A stretch of 64,000 nucleotides of DNA from JBQCHF01 sp051954955 (GCA_051954955.1 JBQCHF010000192.1:9120-73119); one strand, 5' to 3'; numbered from the stretch's first letter, positions 25,417 to 36,457 are shown. The notes: a model not told the origin generated them from the letters alone. Numbers and translations: made by a program.

Positions 25417-26218
25417 GAGGCGCGGCCATGTTGATCGGCCGGCTGATCGGCGGGCCGATCGACGGACCGATCGACGGGCCGGTCCGCGCCCTCACCGGCG
25501 GGACCGGGGGGGCTCGCCGGCGCCTCGGGCAGGTCGAGGACCGGAGCGGGGCCGGGCCCGCTGCCAGGCCGTCCGCTGCCCGACCGTCCGGCCCGGCGCG
25601 CCTCGCGGGCGGCCCGCTTGGCCGCGGTCCGCTCGCTGGTGCGGCGCAGCACCACGGCGCGGGCCACGTAGTCCAGGCCGGTCACCACCGTGACCACCAG
25701 CGCGGCCGCCATCACGGTGACCGGAAGCCAGCCCAGCCAGTCCGGCAGCGGCAGCACGTAGAAGCCGATGGCCACCGCCTGCAGCAGGGTCTTGAGCTTG
25801 CCGCCGCGCGAGGCCGGGATGACGCCGTGCCGGATCACCCAGAACCGCAGCAGGGTGACGCCGATCTCGCGCACGAGGATCACCACGGTGACCCACCAGG
25901 GCAGCTCGCCCAGCACACTGAGCGCCACCAGCGCGGTGCCGGTGAGGGCCTTGTCCGCGATCGGGTCGGCGATCTTGCCGACGTCGGTGACCAGGCCGCG
26001 CTTGCGGGCCAGGTCGCCGTCGACGAGATCGGTGAACGAGGCCACCGCGAAGGCGAGGAACGCGGCCACCCGCCAGCCCTCGTCCTGGCCGCTGCGGCGC
26101 AGCAGCAGCCAGCCGAACAGGGGCACCAGCAGGATCCGCAGCAGCGTGAGCGCGTTGGCGACGTTCCACACCCTCACCGTGGCGACCGGTACGCCGATCG
26201 GGTCGGGGGGCGGCGGCT

Positions 26219-26222
<4 letters not shown>
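25413..26222 (-). CDS. pgsA: CDP-diacylglycerol-glycerol-3-phosphate 3-phosphatidyltransferase
   Basis: Membrane enzyme of phosphatidylglycerol synthesis, 269 residues. The CDP-alcohol motif DG-2-AR-8-G-3-D-3-D is complete (DLVDGDLARKRGLVTDVGKI then ADPIADKA). Several hydrophobic helices follow (WWVTVVILVREIGVTLL, VLPLPDWLGWLPVTVMAAALVVTVV). After residue about 205 comes a cytoplasmic basic/Pro-rich tail ending in DRPVDRSVDRPADQPADQ, encoded by 12-bp repeats. Overlaps both cinA and rimO by 4 bases. Confidence 0.93.
25433..25480 (-). repeat. 12-bp tandem repeats coding the PgsA tail
   Basis: Four in-frame 12-bp units (types GATCGGCCGGCT, GATCGGCGGGCC, GATCGACGGACC, GATCGACGGGCC) encode a repeating (D/Q)(R/Q)(P/S)(V/A) tetrapeptide at the very C-terminus. 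Confidence 0.85.
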
Positions 26223-27775
<1,553 letters not shown>

Positions 27776-27882
27776 GCGGACAGCCTACGGCGCGCAGGGG
27801 CGGCGACACGGCGGGGCAGCCACGCCGAGCGTGCGGCAACGCGGGTGGCGGTGCCGGGGCGCGCCTCGGGACGGGCGGCGCC

Positions 27883-28644
27883 TCAGGCGGCGGCGGGGTC
27901 CTGCGGGGTGAACTCGACCCGGGTCACCTGGCCGGGGCCGCCGGGGGCGCCGACGTCCTTGCCGTTCACCGTGAGGGACACCGCGCCGGCGTTGCCCAGG
28001 GTGAGCCGGACCTTGTCCTTGGCCTGGAAGGTCTTGCTCTGCCCCTGAGCGATGCCGCCCTCGAACAGCTGCTTGCCCGAGCCGTCGGTGGCGCTCACCC
28101 AGCAGTTGCCCTTGGGCGTGGTCAGCACCACGGTGACCGAGTCGCGCGGGGCCTGGGCGACCGCGTCGGAGGGCGCGGGGGCCGGCGTGGTGGGGGCGGA
28201 GCTGGCCGACGCGGTGGGCGTGCTCGAGGCGGACGGCCCGGGCGCGGCCACGGTCGGCCCGTTGCCCCCGGAGGAGCCGCTGAAGGCCTGCACCACGCCG
28301 TAGACGAGCACCAGGGCGAGGGCCGCGGCCATCGCGAGGGTCCAGTTGGGGCCGCGCCGCTCGGGCTTGGCGGCGGTCTCGGACTCGAAGACCTGAGTGG
28401 CGGCCGGTGCCTCCTGCCCGCGCTCGCGGTCGAACTCGGCCAGGAGCGGGGCCGGGTCGGCGCCGACGGCCTGCGCGATGCCCTTGATGTGGGCGCGCGC
28501 GTAGAAGTCGCCGCCGCTGCGGCTGAAGTCGTCCCGCTCGATCGACTCGATGATCGTCTGCCGGATGCGGGTGGCCTCGGCGACCTGCTCGAGCGACATG
28601 CCGGCTCCGCGGCGCGCCTCGGTGAGGCTCTGTCCGATGGACAC
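27883..28644 (-). CDS. RodZ-like helix-turn-helix membrane protein with DUF4115 domain
   Basis: A 253-residue protein. The N-terminal HTH_25 domain (SIGQSLTEARRGAGMSLEQV, residues 2-60) faces the cytoplasm. One TM helix spans about 101-120. A Ser/Thr/Pro-rich linker leads to the extracytoplasmic DUF4115 beta domain (VTVVLTTPKGNCWVSATDG to the end). This is the RodZ layout; RodZ links MreB to the wall machinery, but the actinobacterial protein's role is less clear. GTG 28644 has AGGAG 6 bases upstream. It lies between ftsK and rimO, 107 bp upstream of rimO. Confidence 0.88.
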   Translation of the reverse strand: MSIGQSLTEARRGAGMSLEQVAEATRIRQTIIESIERDDFSRSGGDFYARAHIKGIAQAVGADPAPLLAEFDRERGQEAPAATQVFESETAAKPERRGPNWTLAMAAALALVLVYGVVQAFSGSSGGNGPTVAAPGPSASSTPTASASSAPTTPAPAPSDAVAQAPRDSVTVVLTTPKGNCWVSATDGSGKQLFEGGIAQGQSKTFQAKDKVRLTLGNAGAVSLTVNGKDVGAPGGPGQVTRVEFTPQDPAAA

Positions 28645-28883
28645 GCGCACTCCTGCTCGCTCTGGTACTCCGCCGGGCCCGACCCGCTGCGGTGCCGCCC
28701 TGCGCTGGACGGGTCGTCGGCTGGATATCGGCACCCCCCGACGGCATCTGAAGTCTACGTGGGCAAGGTCCGGTCCACCAAGACACACCTCGCGCCCCGT
28801 CACCATTGCGTGCAGCGGTCGTGCAGTGGAATGCCGGGATCGACCCGCTACGCCACCCAGCCCCGGTGACGTTCGCGGCGTCG

Positions 28884-31454
28884 TCAGCCGCGCAGGGTGA
28901 CCAGGACTCCCTCGAGCTCGTCGGGCGTGACGAGCACCTCGCGGGCTTTCGAACCCTCGCTGGGACCCACGATCCCCCGGGTCTCCATGAGGTCCATCAG
29001 CCGGCCGGCCTTGGCGAACCCGACCCGCAGCTTGCGCTGCAGCATCGAGGTGGACCCGAACTGCGTGGAGACGACCAGCTCGACCGCCTGGCACAGCAGG
29101 TCCAGGTCGTCGCCGATCTCCTCGTCGATCTCCTTGCTCGGACCCGCCGCGGCGGTGACGTCCTCGCGGTAGGTGGGCTGGAGCTGCTCGCGGCAGTGCT
29201 TGACCACCGAGGCGATCTCGGCCTCGGTGACCCACGCGCCCTGCAGCCGCATCGGCTTGCTGGCGCCCATCGGCAGGAACAGCCCGTCGCCCTGGCCGAC
29301 CAGCTTCTCGGCGCCCGGCTGGTCGAGGATGACCCGGCTGTCGGCCAGCGACGAGGTCGCGAACGCCAGCCGCGAGGGCACGTTGGCCTTGATCAGACCG
29401 GTGACGACGTCGACCGACGGGCGCTGGGTGGCCAGCACCAGGTGGATGCCGGCGGCGCGGGCGAGCTGGGTGATGCGGACGATCGAGTCCTCGACGTCGC
29501 GGGGCGCGACCATCATCAGGTCGGCGAGCTCGTCGACGATGACCAGCAGGTAGGGGTAGGGGCGCAGCACCCGCTCGCTGCCGGGCGGTGCCTGCAGCTT
29601 GCCGCTCTTGACGGCCTTGTTGAAGTCGTCGAGGTGCCGGAAGCCGAACGCGGCCAGGTCGTCGTAGCGCATGTCCATCTCGCGCACGACCCACTGCAGC
29701 GCCTCGGCGGCCTTCTTCGGGTTGGTGATGATCGGGGTGATCAGGTGCGGGATGCCCTCGTAGGAAGTGAGCTCGACCCGCTTGGGGTCGACCAGGATCA
29801 TCCGAACCTCGTCCGGGGTGGCCCGGATCATCACCGAGGTGATGAGCGAGTTGATGCACGAGCTCTTGCCCGAGCCGGTCGCGCCGGCCACCAGGATGTG
29901 CGGCATCTTGGCCAGGTTCGCCACCACGAAGTGGCCCTCGACGTCCTTGCCCAGGCCCACCACCATCGGGTGGTGGTCGTCGCGGGCGACCTTGGCCCGC
30001 AGCACGTCGCCGAGGCTGACGTTCTCCCGGTCGGTGTTGGGGATCTCGATGCCGATGGCCGACTTGCCGGGGATCGGGGACAGGATCCGGACGTCGGCGC
30101 TGGCCACCGCGTAGGAGATGTTCTTGGACAGCGCCGTGATCCGCTCGACCTTCACCGCGGGGCCGAGCTCGACCTCGTAGCGGGTGACCGTCGGGCCGCG
30201 GGTGAACCCGGTGACCTGGGCGTCGATGTCGAACTGCTCCAGCACCGTGGTGAGCGCCTCGACCACGGCGTCGTTGGCCTTGGAGCGGGCCTTGTGCGGG
30301 GCACCCTCGCGCAGCAGGTCGGCGCCCGGCAGCGAGTAGGTGACGTCCCCGGACAGGAGCAGCTGCTCGACCCGGGGCGGCAGCGGGTTCGGGTCCTTGG
30401 CGGCCGGCCCGCCGGCCGGGGCGAGCGTGACGGCCTCGCTGGCCGCCGCCTCGCCGGGCTCGACCACGGGCTGGACCGGCGCGTCCGGGGCCCCCTTGCG
30501 GCGACGGGCCTTGGGCGCGTCCTCGAGGGCGACCGGGGAGTCGAAGGGCACGTCGCCGGTGGGCAGGTCGGCGGCGTCGTCGGCCATGGCGCCGACCCGC
30601 TTGCGCGGGCGGGAGCGCTTGAGTGGGGCGTCGCCCGGCTCGGGGGCGGCGACCGGCTCGGGGGCGGCCGGCGGGGTGCGGTGCAGCAGCGTGCCGAGCA
30701 GCCCGCGCAGGCGCTCGGGCACCGCGTGCAGCGGGGTGGCGGTGACGACCAGGAGCCCGAAGACCAGCAGCAGCACCAGCAGGGGCACCGCCGCCCACAC
30801 GGTGACGGCGCTGACCACCGGGCTGCTGGCCAGGAAGCCGACCACGCCACCGGCCTCGCGCATCGCGGTGGCGCCGTCGGGCGGCGCGGGCAGCCCGCGC
30901 GCGATGTGCACCAGCCCGGCCACGGACACCACACAGGCCCCCAGGCCGATGCCGACCCGGCCGGTCGCGTCGGGCCGGTCCGGGTGGCGCAGCAGCCGGA
31001 CGCCGAGGGCGGCCAGCAGGAAGGGCACCACCAGGCCGACGCGCCCCAGGGTGCCGGCCACGACGGCGTCGACCAGACCGCCGACCGGACCGGACAGGTT
31101 CCACCACTCGACCGCGGCCACCACGATGGCCAGGCCGAGCATGGTCAGGCCGAGGCCGTCGCGCCGGTGCGCCGGGTCCAGGTCGCGGGCGCTGCTGCCG
31201 ATCCGGCGGGCCGAGCCTCCGACCACGTGCGCGATCCCCAGCCACACCGCCCGCAGGGCACGCCCGAGCGCGGCGGCGAGGACGCTGAAGCCGCTGCGGG
31301 AGGCCGGGCGCCGCGCCGCGGCGCGGGTGCTGCCCGACCCCCCGCCCTTCCGGGCGCCGGACCCGCTGCCCCCGGAGCGGCTGCCCGACGATCGAGCGCT
31401 CGAGGAACGGGCGCTCGACGGGCGCGGCCGCGGCGGGGACGTACGGGTGGCCAT
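28884..31454 (-). CDS. ftsK: DNA translocase FtsK/SpoIIIE
   Basis: Septal DNA pump, 856 residues. Basic Ser/Arg-rich N-terminus (about 1-50), then about four TM helices (to about residue 240), a Pro/Ala-rich linker, the alpha/beta motor with Walker A GATGSGKSS (Lys530) and Walker B LLVIVDELADLMM, and a C-terminal gamma winged helix (STSMLQRKLRVGFAKAGRLM). ATG 31454 gives the known start MATRTSP; the in-frame ATG 15 codons upstream is less likely. Confidence 0.95.
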   Translation of the reverse strand: MATRTSPPRPRPSSARSSSARSSGSRSGGSGSGARKGGGSGSTRAAARRPASRSGFSVLAAALGRALRAVWLGIAHVVGGSARRIGSSARDLDPAHRRDGLGLTMLGLAIVVAAVEWWNLSGPVGGLVDAVVAGTLGRVGLVVPFLLAALGVRLLRHPDRPDATGRVGIGLGACVVSVAGLVHIARGLPAPPDGATAMREAGGVVGFLASSPVVSAVTVWAAVPLLVLLLVFGLLVVTATPLHAVPERLRGLLGTLLHRTPPAAPEPVAAPEPGDAPLKRSRPRKRVGAMADDAADLPTGDVPFDSPVALEDAPKARRRKGAPDAPVQPVVEPGEAAASEAVTLAPAGGPAAKDPNPLPPRVEQLLLSGDVTYSLPGADLLREGAPHKARSKANDAVVEALTTVLEQFDIDAQVTGFTRGPTVTRYEVELGPAVKVERITALSKNISYAVASADVRILSPIPGKSAIGIEIPNTDRENVSLGDVLRAKVARDDHHPMVVGLGKDVEGHFVVANLAKMPHILVAGATGSGKSSCINSLITSVMIRATPDEVRMILVDPKRVELTSYEGIPHLITPIITNPKKAAEALQWVVREMDMRYDDLAAFGFRHLDDFNKAVKSGKLQAPPGSERVLRPYPYLLVIVDELADLMMVAPRDVEDSIVRITQLARAAGIHLVLATQRPSVDVVTGLIKANVPSRLAFATSSLADSRVILDQPGAEKLVGQGDGLFLPMGASKPMRLQGAWVTEAEIASVVKHCREQLQPTYREDVTAAAGPSKEIDEEIGDDLDLLCQAVELVVSTQFGSTSMLQRKLRVGFAKAGRLMDLMETRGIVGPSEGSKAREVLVTPDELEGVLVTLRG

Positions 31455-31646
31455 GGTCCCGAAGGCTACCCGCGCCGTCCCTCCTGTCACAGGAGTCACA
31501 GCGGTGGCGGCGCGTCGGCGGAGTCCCGTCCGGCTCAGCTCCGCGCCCCGCCCGCGGCGCCGACGGGGTGGAAGGCGCCGCTGAGGGGAGCGCTCGGTCT
31601 CGTGGCCAGCAGAGCAGCCGGCCGCCGGTCCAAGAACAGCCGGACT

Positions 31647-31697
31647 GGGTGAGGGGCACCCTGTGCCAATAGGTTTGGCACAGGGTGCCCCTCACCC
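31647..31697 (-). terminator. Perfect 23-bp stem-loop downstream of rnj
   Basis: 31647-31669 pairs with 31675-31697 without mismatch around a 5-base loop (TAGGT on the plus strand). It begins 30 bases after the rnj stop, right after a TGATCACG box (31706-31713). It is the most stable simple hairpin seen in the window. Confidence 0.8.
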
Positions 31698-31727
31698 AAG
31701 GAAGATGATCACGCGGGGCCGCGCGGC

Positions 31728-33413
31728 TCAGACCTCGACGACCACCGGGATGATCATCGGGCGGCGGCGGTAGGTCTCGTTGACCCAGCGGCCGACGACC
31801 CGGCGCACGATCTGCTGGAGCTGGTGGGCGTCGCCGATGCCGTCGGCGGCCGCGCGGGCCAGCGCCTCCTCGATCCGCGGGCGCACCTTCTCGAACACCG
31901 CGTCGTCCTCGGCGAAGCCGCGGGCGTGGATCTCCGGGCCGCCGGTCACCTTGCCGGTGACGCTGTCGACCACCACGACCACCGACACGAAGCCCTCGTC
32001 GCGCAGGATCCGCCGGTCCTTGAGCGAGGACTCGGTGACGTCGCCGACGGTCGAGCCGTCGACGTAGACGTAGCCGCATGGCACCGTGCCGACCACCCGC
32101 GCCAGGCCGTCGACCAGGTCGACGACGACGCCGTCCTCGGCCAGCACGACGTTCTGCTCGGGGACCCCGGTGGCGAGGGCCAGGTCGGCGTTGGCCCGCA
32201 GGTGGCGGGTCTCGCCGTGCACCGGCATCACGTTGCTGGGCTGCACGAGGTTGTAGCAGTAGAGCAGCTCGCCGGCGCTGGCGTGCCCGGACACGTGCAC
32301 CTTGGCGTTGCCCTTGTGGACCACCCGGGCGCCCCAGCGGGTGAGCCCGTTGATGACCCGGTAGACCGCGTTCTCGTTGCCGGGGATGAGCGAGCTGGCC
32401 AGCAGCACCGTGTCGCCCTCGCCGATGACGATCTGGTGGTCCCGGTTGGCCATCCGGGACAGCGCGGCCATCGGCTCGCCCTGGGAGCCGGTGCACACCA
32501 GCACGATCTGGTCCTCGCGCAGGTCCTCGAGGGCCTTGAGGTCGACCAGCAGCCCGTCGGGCACCCGCAGGTAGCCCAGCTCGCGGGCGATCCCCATGTT
32601 GCGCACCATCGACCGGCCCACCATCGCGACCTTGCGCCCGTGCGCGTGGGCGGCGTCGAGCACCTGCTGGATGCGGTGCACGTGGCTGGCGAAGGACGCG
32701 ACGATGATCCGCCGCTGCGAGGTCTGGAACACCCGGTCGATGGCCGGGGCGATGTCGCGCTCGGGCATGGTGAACCCGGGCACCTCGGCGTTGGTGGAGT
32801 CGACCAGGAACAGGTCGACGCCCTCCTCGCCCAGGCGGGCGAAGCCGCGCAGGTCGGTGAGCCGGCGGTCCAGCGGCAGCTGGTCCATCTTGAAGTCGCC
32901 GGTGTGCAGCAGCAGCCCGGCCTCGGTGCGCACCGCGACCGCGAGCGCGTCCGGGATGGAGTGGTTGACGGCGAGGAACTCGCAGTCGAACGGGCCGAGC
33001 CGCTCGCGCCGGCCCTCGGCGACCTCGAACGTGTAGGCCTTGATCTTGTGCTCGACGAGCTTGGCCTCGAGCAGGGCCAGGGTGAGCCGCGAGCCGACCA
33101 CCGGGATGTCCGGCTTCTCGCGCAGCAGGTAGGGCACCGCGCCGATGTGGTCCTCGTGCCCGTGGGTGAGCACGATCGCGTCGACGGCGTCGAGCCGGTC
33201 CCGGATGTAGTCGAAGTCGGGGAGGATCAGGTCCACCCCGGGCTGGAAGTCCTCCGGGAAGAGCACGCCGCAGTCGATGACGAGCAGCCGCCCGGCGTGC
33301 TCGAGCACCGTCATGTTGCGGCCGACCTCGCCGAGGCCGCCCAGCGGCACCACCCGCAGGCCGCCCTCGGGCAGCGGCGGGGGCGGGGAGAGCTCGGGGT
33401 GCGGGTGGCTCAC
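31728..33413 (-). CDS. rnj: Ribonuclease J
   Basis: Metallo-beta-lactamase/beta-CASP ribonuclease with 5'-exonuclease and endonuclease activity, 561 residues. Metal motif THGHEDHIGAVPYLL, further ligands in HTGDFKMD, VDSTNAE and VSGHAS. The C-terminal domain follows (LKDRRILRDEGFVSVVVVVD). The GTG start overlaps the dapA stop by 4 bases, the usual dapA-rnj arrangement of actinobacteria. Confidence 0.96.
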   Translation of the reverse strand: MSHPHPELSPPPPLPEGGLRVVPLGGLGEVGRNMTVLEHAGRLLVIDCGVLFPEDFQPGVDLILPDFDYIRDRLDAVDAIVLTHGHEDHIGAVPYLLREKPDIPVVGSRLTLALLEAKLVEHKIKAYTFEVAEGRRERLGPFDCEFLAVNHSIPDALAVAVRTEAGLLLHTGDFKMDQLPLDRRLTDLRGFARLGEEGVDLFLVDSTNAEVPGFTMPERDIAPAIDRVFQTSQRRIIVASFASHVHRIQQVLDAAHAHGRKVAMVGRSMVRNMGIARELGYLRVPDGLLVDLKALEDLREDQIVLVCTGSQGEPMAALSRMANRDHQIVIGEGDTVLLASSLIPGNENAVYRVINGLTRWGARVVHKGNAKVHVSGHASAGELLYCYNLVQPSNVMPVHGETRHLRANADLALATGVPEQNVVLAEDGVVVDLVDGLARVVGTVPCGYVYVDGSTVGDVTESSLKDRRILRDEGFVSVVVVVDSVTGKVTGGPEIHARGFAEDDAVFEKVRPRIEEALARAAADGIGDAHQLQQIVRRVVGRWVNETYRRRPMIIPVVVEV

Positions 33414-34303
33414 AGGTCGAACCCTCCCTCGCGCAGGTCCGTGCGCAGCTGCTCGCGCTGGGCGTCGGTGGCGGCCACCAGGGGCAGCCGCAGCGACCCG
33501 CCGCCGGCGCGACCGAGCAGGTCCAGCGCCGCCTTCACCATGATCGCTCCCTGGGTGCGGGTCATGACGCCGGTGGTCACCGGCACCAGCCCGTCGTTGA
33601 TCTCGCGGGCCTTCTCGACCTCGCCGGACAGGTAGGCCTCCACCATCGCCCGCAGCCGGTCGGCCACCAGGTGGCCGGTCACGCTGACGAACCCGGCCGC
33701 GCCGACGGCGAGCAGCGGCAGGTTGAGGGCGTCGTCGCCGGAGTAGTACACGAGGTCGCTGCCGTGCAGCACCTGCTGGGCGGCGAACAGGTCGCCCTTG
33801 GCGTCCTTGTTGGCGACGATCCGCGGGTGCTCGGCCAGGCGCAGCAGGGTCTCGGTGGCGATCGGCACGCCGGAGCGGCCCGGGATGTCGTAGAGCATCA
33901 CCGGCAGGCCGGTGGCGTCGGCGACCGCGGTGAAGTGAGCGCGCAGCCCCTCCTGCGGGGGCTTGTTGTAGTAGGGCGTGACGACCAGCAGGGCGTGCGC
34001 GCCGGCCGCCTCCGCGGCGCGCGCCAGCTCGATGGTGTGCTCGGTGTCGTTGGTGCCCACGCCGGCCACCACGGTGGCGCGCCCGCCCACGGCCTCCAGG
34101 ACGGCCCGCAGCAGGGCCTCCTTCTCCGCATCGCTCGTGGTGGGCGACTCGCCGGTGGTGCCGCTGATGACCAGGCCGTCGTTGCCGAGGTCGACCAGGT
34201 CCGAGGCCAGCCGCGCCGCGCCGTCGACGTCGAGGGCACCGTCGGGGGTGAACGGGGTGACCATGGCGGTGAGGACCCGCCCGAACGGGGCGCTGGCTGG
34301 CAT
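33410..34303 (-). CDS. dapA: 4-hydroxy-tetrahydrodipicolinate synthase
   Basis: Condenses pyruvate with aspartate semialdehyde in lysine/diaminopimelate synthesis, 297 residues. SGTTGESPT holds the Thr49-Thr50 pair, Tyr138 is in YDIPGRSGVP, and the Schiff-base Lys166 is in RIVANKDAKGD. The Tyr-Lys spacing of 28 matches E. coli DapA (133 and 161). The next pathway enzyme, dapB, is at 38846-39595. Overlaps rnj by 4 bases. Confidence 0.96.
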   Translation of the reverse strand: MPASAPFGRVLTAMVTPFTPDGALDVDGAARLASDLVDLGNDGLVISGTTGESPTTSDAEKEALLRAVLEAVGGRATVVAGVGTNDTEHTIELARAAEAAGAHALLVVTPYYNKPPQEGLRAHFTAVADATGLPVMLYDIPGRSGVPIATETLLRLAEHPRIVANKDAKGDLFAAQQVLHGSDLVYYSGDDALNLPLLAVGAAGFVSVTGHLVADRLRAMVEAYLSGEVEKAREINDGLVPVTTGVMTRTQGAIMVKAALDLLGRAGGGSLRLPLVAATDAQREQLRTDLREGGFDL

Positions 34304-34417
34304 GCGCTCACGCTACCGGTCCGCCCCCGGTGCCGGTCGACGTGGCTCTCGCACGCCGGCACGCCGGCCCTCGCGCTGCCCGCAGCACGGCCGCGGCCCC
34401 GGGCACGGACATGAGTA

Positions 34418-34460
34418 GACCCCGTCGCTGACCGCTCGGGGGTTCGGCAGCGACGGGGTC
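34418..34460 (-). terminator. 13-bp stem-loop downstream of thyX
   Basis: 34418-34430 (GACCCCGTCGCTG) pairs perfectly with 34448-34460 around a 17-base loop. It lies about 100 bases after the thyX stop, with a GTGATCAC palindrome at 34517-34524 between stop and hairpin. Confidence 0.7.
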
Positions 34461-34561
34461 CGTCCCCTCATCGCGCCCCGGCCCGGGAGCGTTACACCGC
34501 CGATCCCCGCACGGCCGTGATCACCCGGACAGCCCAGCCTGCCGCCGCGCACGCAGCAAAG

Positions 34562-35347
34562 CTACGGCGCGACCCGCCCCTGCGCCTCGAAGGCGGCGTG
34601 GGTGAGCGGCATGAGCCGCGCCCACTCGGCCTCCATCTGCTCGGCGACCATCTCGATCTCGCGCTGCGGGAAGCTCGGGAACCGGCTGTCCTCGCGCTTG
34701 GTGCGCAGCGACAGGAAGTTCATCAGCGAGCGGGCGTTCATGGTCACGTACATGGAGGAGTAGATGGTGACCGGCAGGACGACCCGGGCCACCTCCCGCG
34801 CCACCCCGGCGGCGAGCATCCGCTGGTAGGCCGCGTAGGCCTGGGTGCAGCTGCTGCGCACCTCGGCACCCACCAGCGCATGCTGCTCGGGCGTGCCGTC
34901 GACGAACTCGTAGGCGCCGGGCTTGCCCTGCTGCACGAGCTTGCGCTCGGGCCCGGGCACGTAGAACACCGGCCGCAGCTCGCGGTAGCGCCCGCTCTCC
35001 TCGTTGTAGGAGGCGATCCGGTGCCGCATGAACTCGCGGAAGACGAAGATCGGCGCCTGGACGTAGAACGTCAGGGAGTTGTGCTCGAAAGGACTTCCGT
35101 GCCGGTCTCTCATCAGGTAGTTGATGAGGCCCTTGGACCGGGAGGCGTCGGCCTCGAGGTCGTCCAGCGACTGCTCGCCCTTGGTGGACACCCGAGCGGC
35201 GAAGAGCACGTCCTCGTCGCGGGCGCTGGCGCGCACCAGCTCCACGGAGACGTCGCTGCGGAAGGTGGGCTCCGTCGGATCGGGGCTGGACGGCGGCTCG
35301 GCGCTGGGCGACGGGGCGGTGTTGTCGGCGCTCTGGCTCGCGGTCAC
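34562..35347 (-). CDS. thyX: Flavin-dependent thymidylate synthase
   Basis: Makes dTMP from dUMP with methylene-THF and FAD, 261 residues from GTG 35347. The ThyX signature RHRxxSxNExSxR is present (RHRIASYNEESGRYREL). The C-terminal flavin/substrate region contains NARSLMNFLSLRT. About 25 Ser/Pro-rich residues precede the conserved core, which is typical of actinobacterial ThyX. Close to dapA on the same strand, as in M. tuberculosis. Confidence 0.96.
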   Translation of the reverse strand: MTASQSADNTAPSPSAEPPSSPDPTEPTFRSDVSVELVRASARDEDVLFAARVSTKGEQSLDDLEADASRSKGLINYLMRDRHGSPFEHNSLTFYVQAPIFVFREFMRHRIASYNEESGRYRELRPVFYVPGPERKLVQQGKPGAYEFVDGTPEQHALVGAEVRSSCTQAYAAYQRMLAAGVAREVARVVLPVTIYSSMYVTMNARSLMNFLSLRTKREDSRFPSFPQREIEMVAEQMEAEWARLMPLTHAAFEAQGRVAP

Positions 35348-35545
35348 GGCGGCGAGCCTAGCCAAGCGGGCCACAGCGTCTCGGCAGGACCGGGGACGGT
35401 CGGCGGGTACCCGGCGGCGCTCGACGCGCGGCATCCCATTCGTCACCCTGATGCCGGCTCGCACCCCTTGTGTGGTGCAATGGCCCCTGAAGTGCCCGGT
35501 CCAGCAGCGCGGCCGCCTCCGTCCCGCCTGCCCTGGAGCGGCTAC

Positions 35546-35971
35546 GTGGAGCTCGACGTGCGCACCACCGTCACCGCGACGGTCGCGCGGGTCATCGTGC
35601 GCGGCGAGGTCGACCTCGAGACCGGTCCCCCGCTGCGCGACCACCTGGCCGCCACCCTGCTGCGCGCCCCGGAGCTGGTGCTGGACCTGCGCGGGGTGAC
35701 GTTCATCGACTCCACCGGGCTGCAGGCGCTGGTAGCCACCCGGCGCCGCGCCAACCTCACCGGCGAGCGGTTCCGGCTGCTGGTGGCTCCCGGGGGCCCG
35801 GTCGCGCGCATCCTGCACTTGACCGGTCTGGACGGGGCGTTCGAGGTGGACGAGCTCGCCGACGAGCCCTCGCCCGCGCTGCCGGACGGGGCCAATGAGG
35901 TGCCGGTGGAGCTCGGCCTGGAGGGCAAGACGCCCGGGCACCGGTCCACGGGCAACGGGCGGCCGGCCTGA
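35546..35971 (+). CDS. STAS-domain protein (anti-sigma-factor antagonist family)
   Basis: A 141-residue SpoIIAA-like protein. The STAS fold is clear: VARVIVRGEVDLETGPPLRDHL, then LVLDLRGVTFIDSTGLQALV with the phosphorylatable Ser in DSTGLQ, then FRLLVAPGGPVARILHLTGLD. A Pro/Gly-rich tail follows. GTG 35546 has TGGAG just upstream and starts right before the domain; an ATG at 35480 would add 22 residues. It should be controlled by a serine kinase (RsbW/SpoIIAB type), but none is encoded nearby. Confidence 0.88.
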   Translation: MELDVRTTVTATVARVIVRGEVDLETGPPLRDHLAATLLRAPELVLDLRGVTFIDSTGLQALVATRRRANLTGERFRLLVAPGGPVARILHLTGLDGAFEVDELADEPSPALPDGANEVPVELGLEGKTPGHRSTGNGRPA

Positions 35972-35989
35972 CGGGCTTCCGTCCGCTCC

Positions 35990-36400
35990 TCAGCCCCGGT
36001 CGAGCTTCAGGTTGAGCTGCCAGGAGACGCCGAACCGGTCGTTCACCCAGCCGAACCGGGGGCTGAAGCCGTAGTCCCCCAGCGGCATGAGCTCACCCCC
36101 GCCCTGGCCGAGGGCCGCGAACAGCCGGTCGATCTCCTCGGTGGACCCGGTCTCGACCCAGACCGACAGCGACGGGGTGAACGAGAAGCCGTGCGTGACG
36201 AAGCTGTCGCTGGCCAGGAACTGCTGGCCGGCCAGCGCGAAGCGCGCCAGCTGGATCGTCCCCTCCGGCCCCGGCCCCTCCGGCCCGTAGCGGGTCACGT
36301 CGAGGACCTGCCCGTCCTCGAAGAGCGAGGTGTAGAAGGAGATCGCCTCCTCGGCGACCCCTCCCTGGAACATCAGGAACGGCGTGGCCTGGGTGGGCAT
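35990..36400 (-). CDS. PhnB-like VOC protein
   Basis: A 136-residue protein of the 3-demethylubiquinone-9-methyltransferase-like glyoxalase group: TPFLMFQGGVAEEAISFYTSLF and DSFVTHGFSFTPSLSVWVET, ending DRFGVSWQLNLK. Despite the family name, these are not proven methyltransferases. Convergent with the STAS gene (18 bp gap). Substrate unknown. Confidence 0.85.
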   Translation of the reverse strand: MPTQATPFLMFQGGVAEEAISFYTSLFEDGQVLDVTRYGPEGPGPEGTIQLARFALAGQQFLASDSFVTHGFSFTPSLSVWVETGSTEEIDRLFAALGQGGGELMPLGDYGFSPRFGWVNDRFGVSWQLNLKLDRG

Positions 36401-36457
36401 GGTCGGAACGCTAGCCGCGTCCGCGCCGAGGGGCGGTCGGGCTGGCACGATCGCGCC

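Noticed and set aside
27883..32496. A single open frame of more than 1500 codons on the minus strand
   Set aside because: It is the rodZ-like gene frame extended backwards through shadow frames of ftsK and rnj; the real start is the GTG at 28644.
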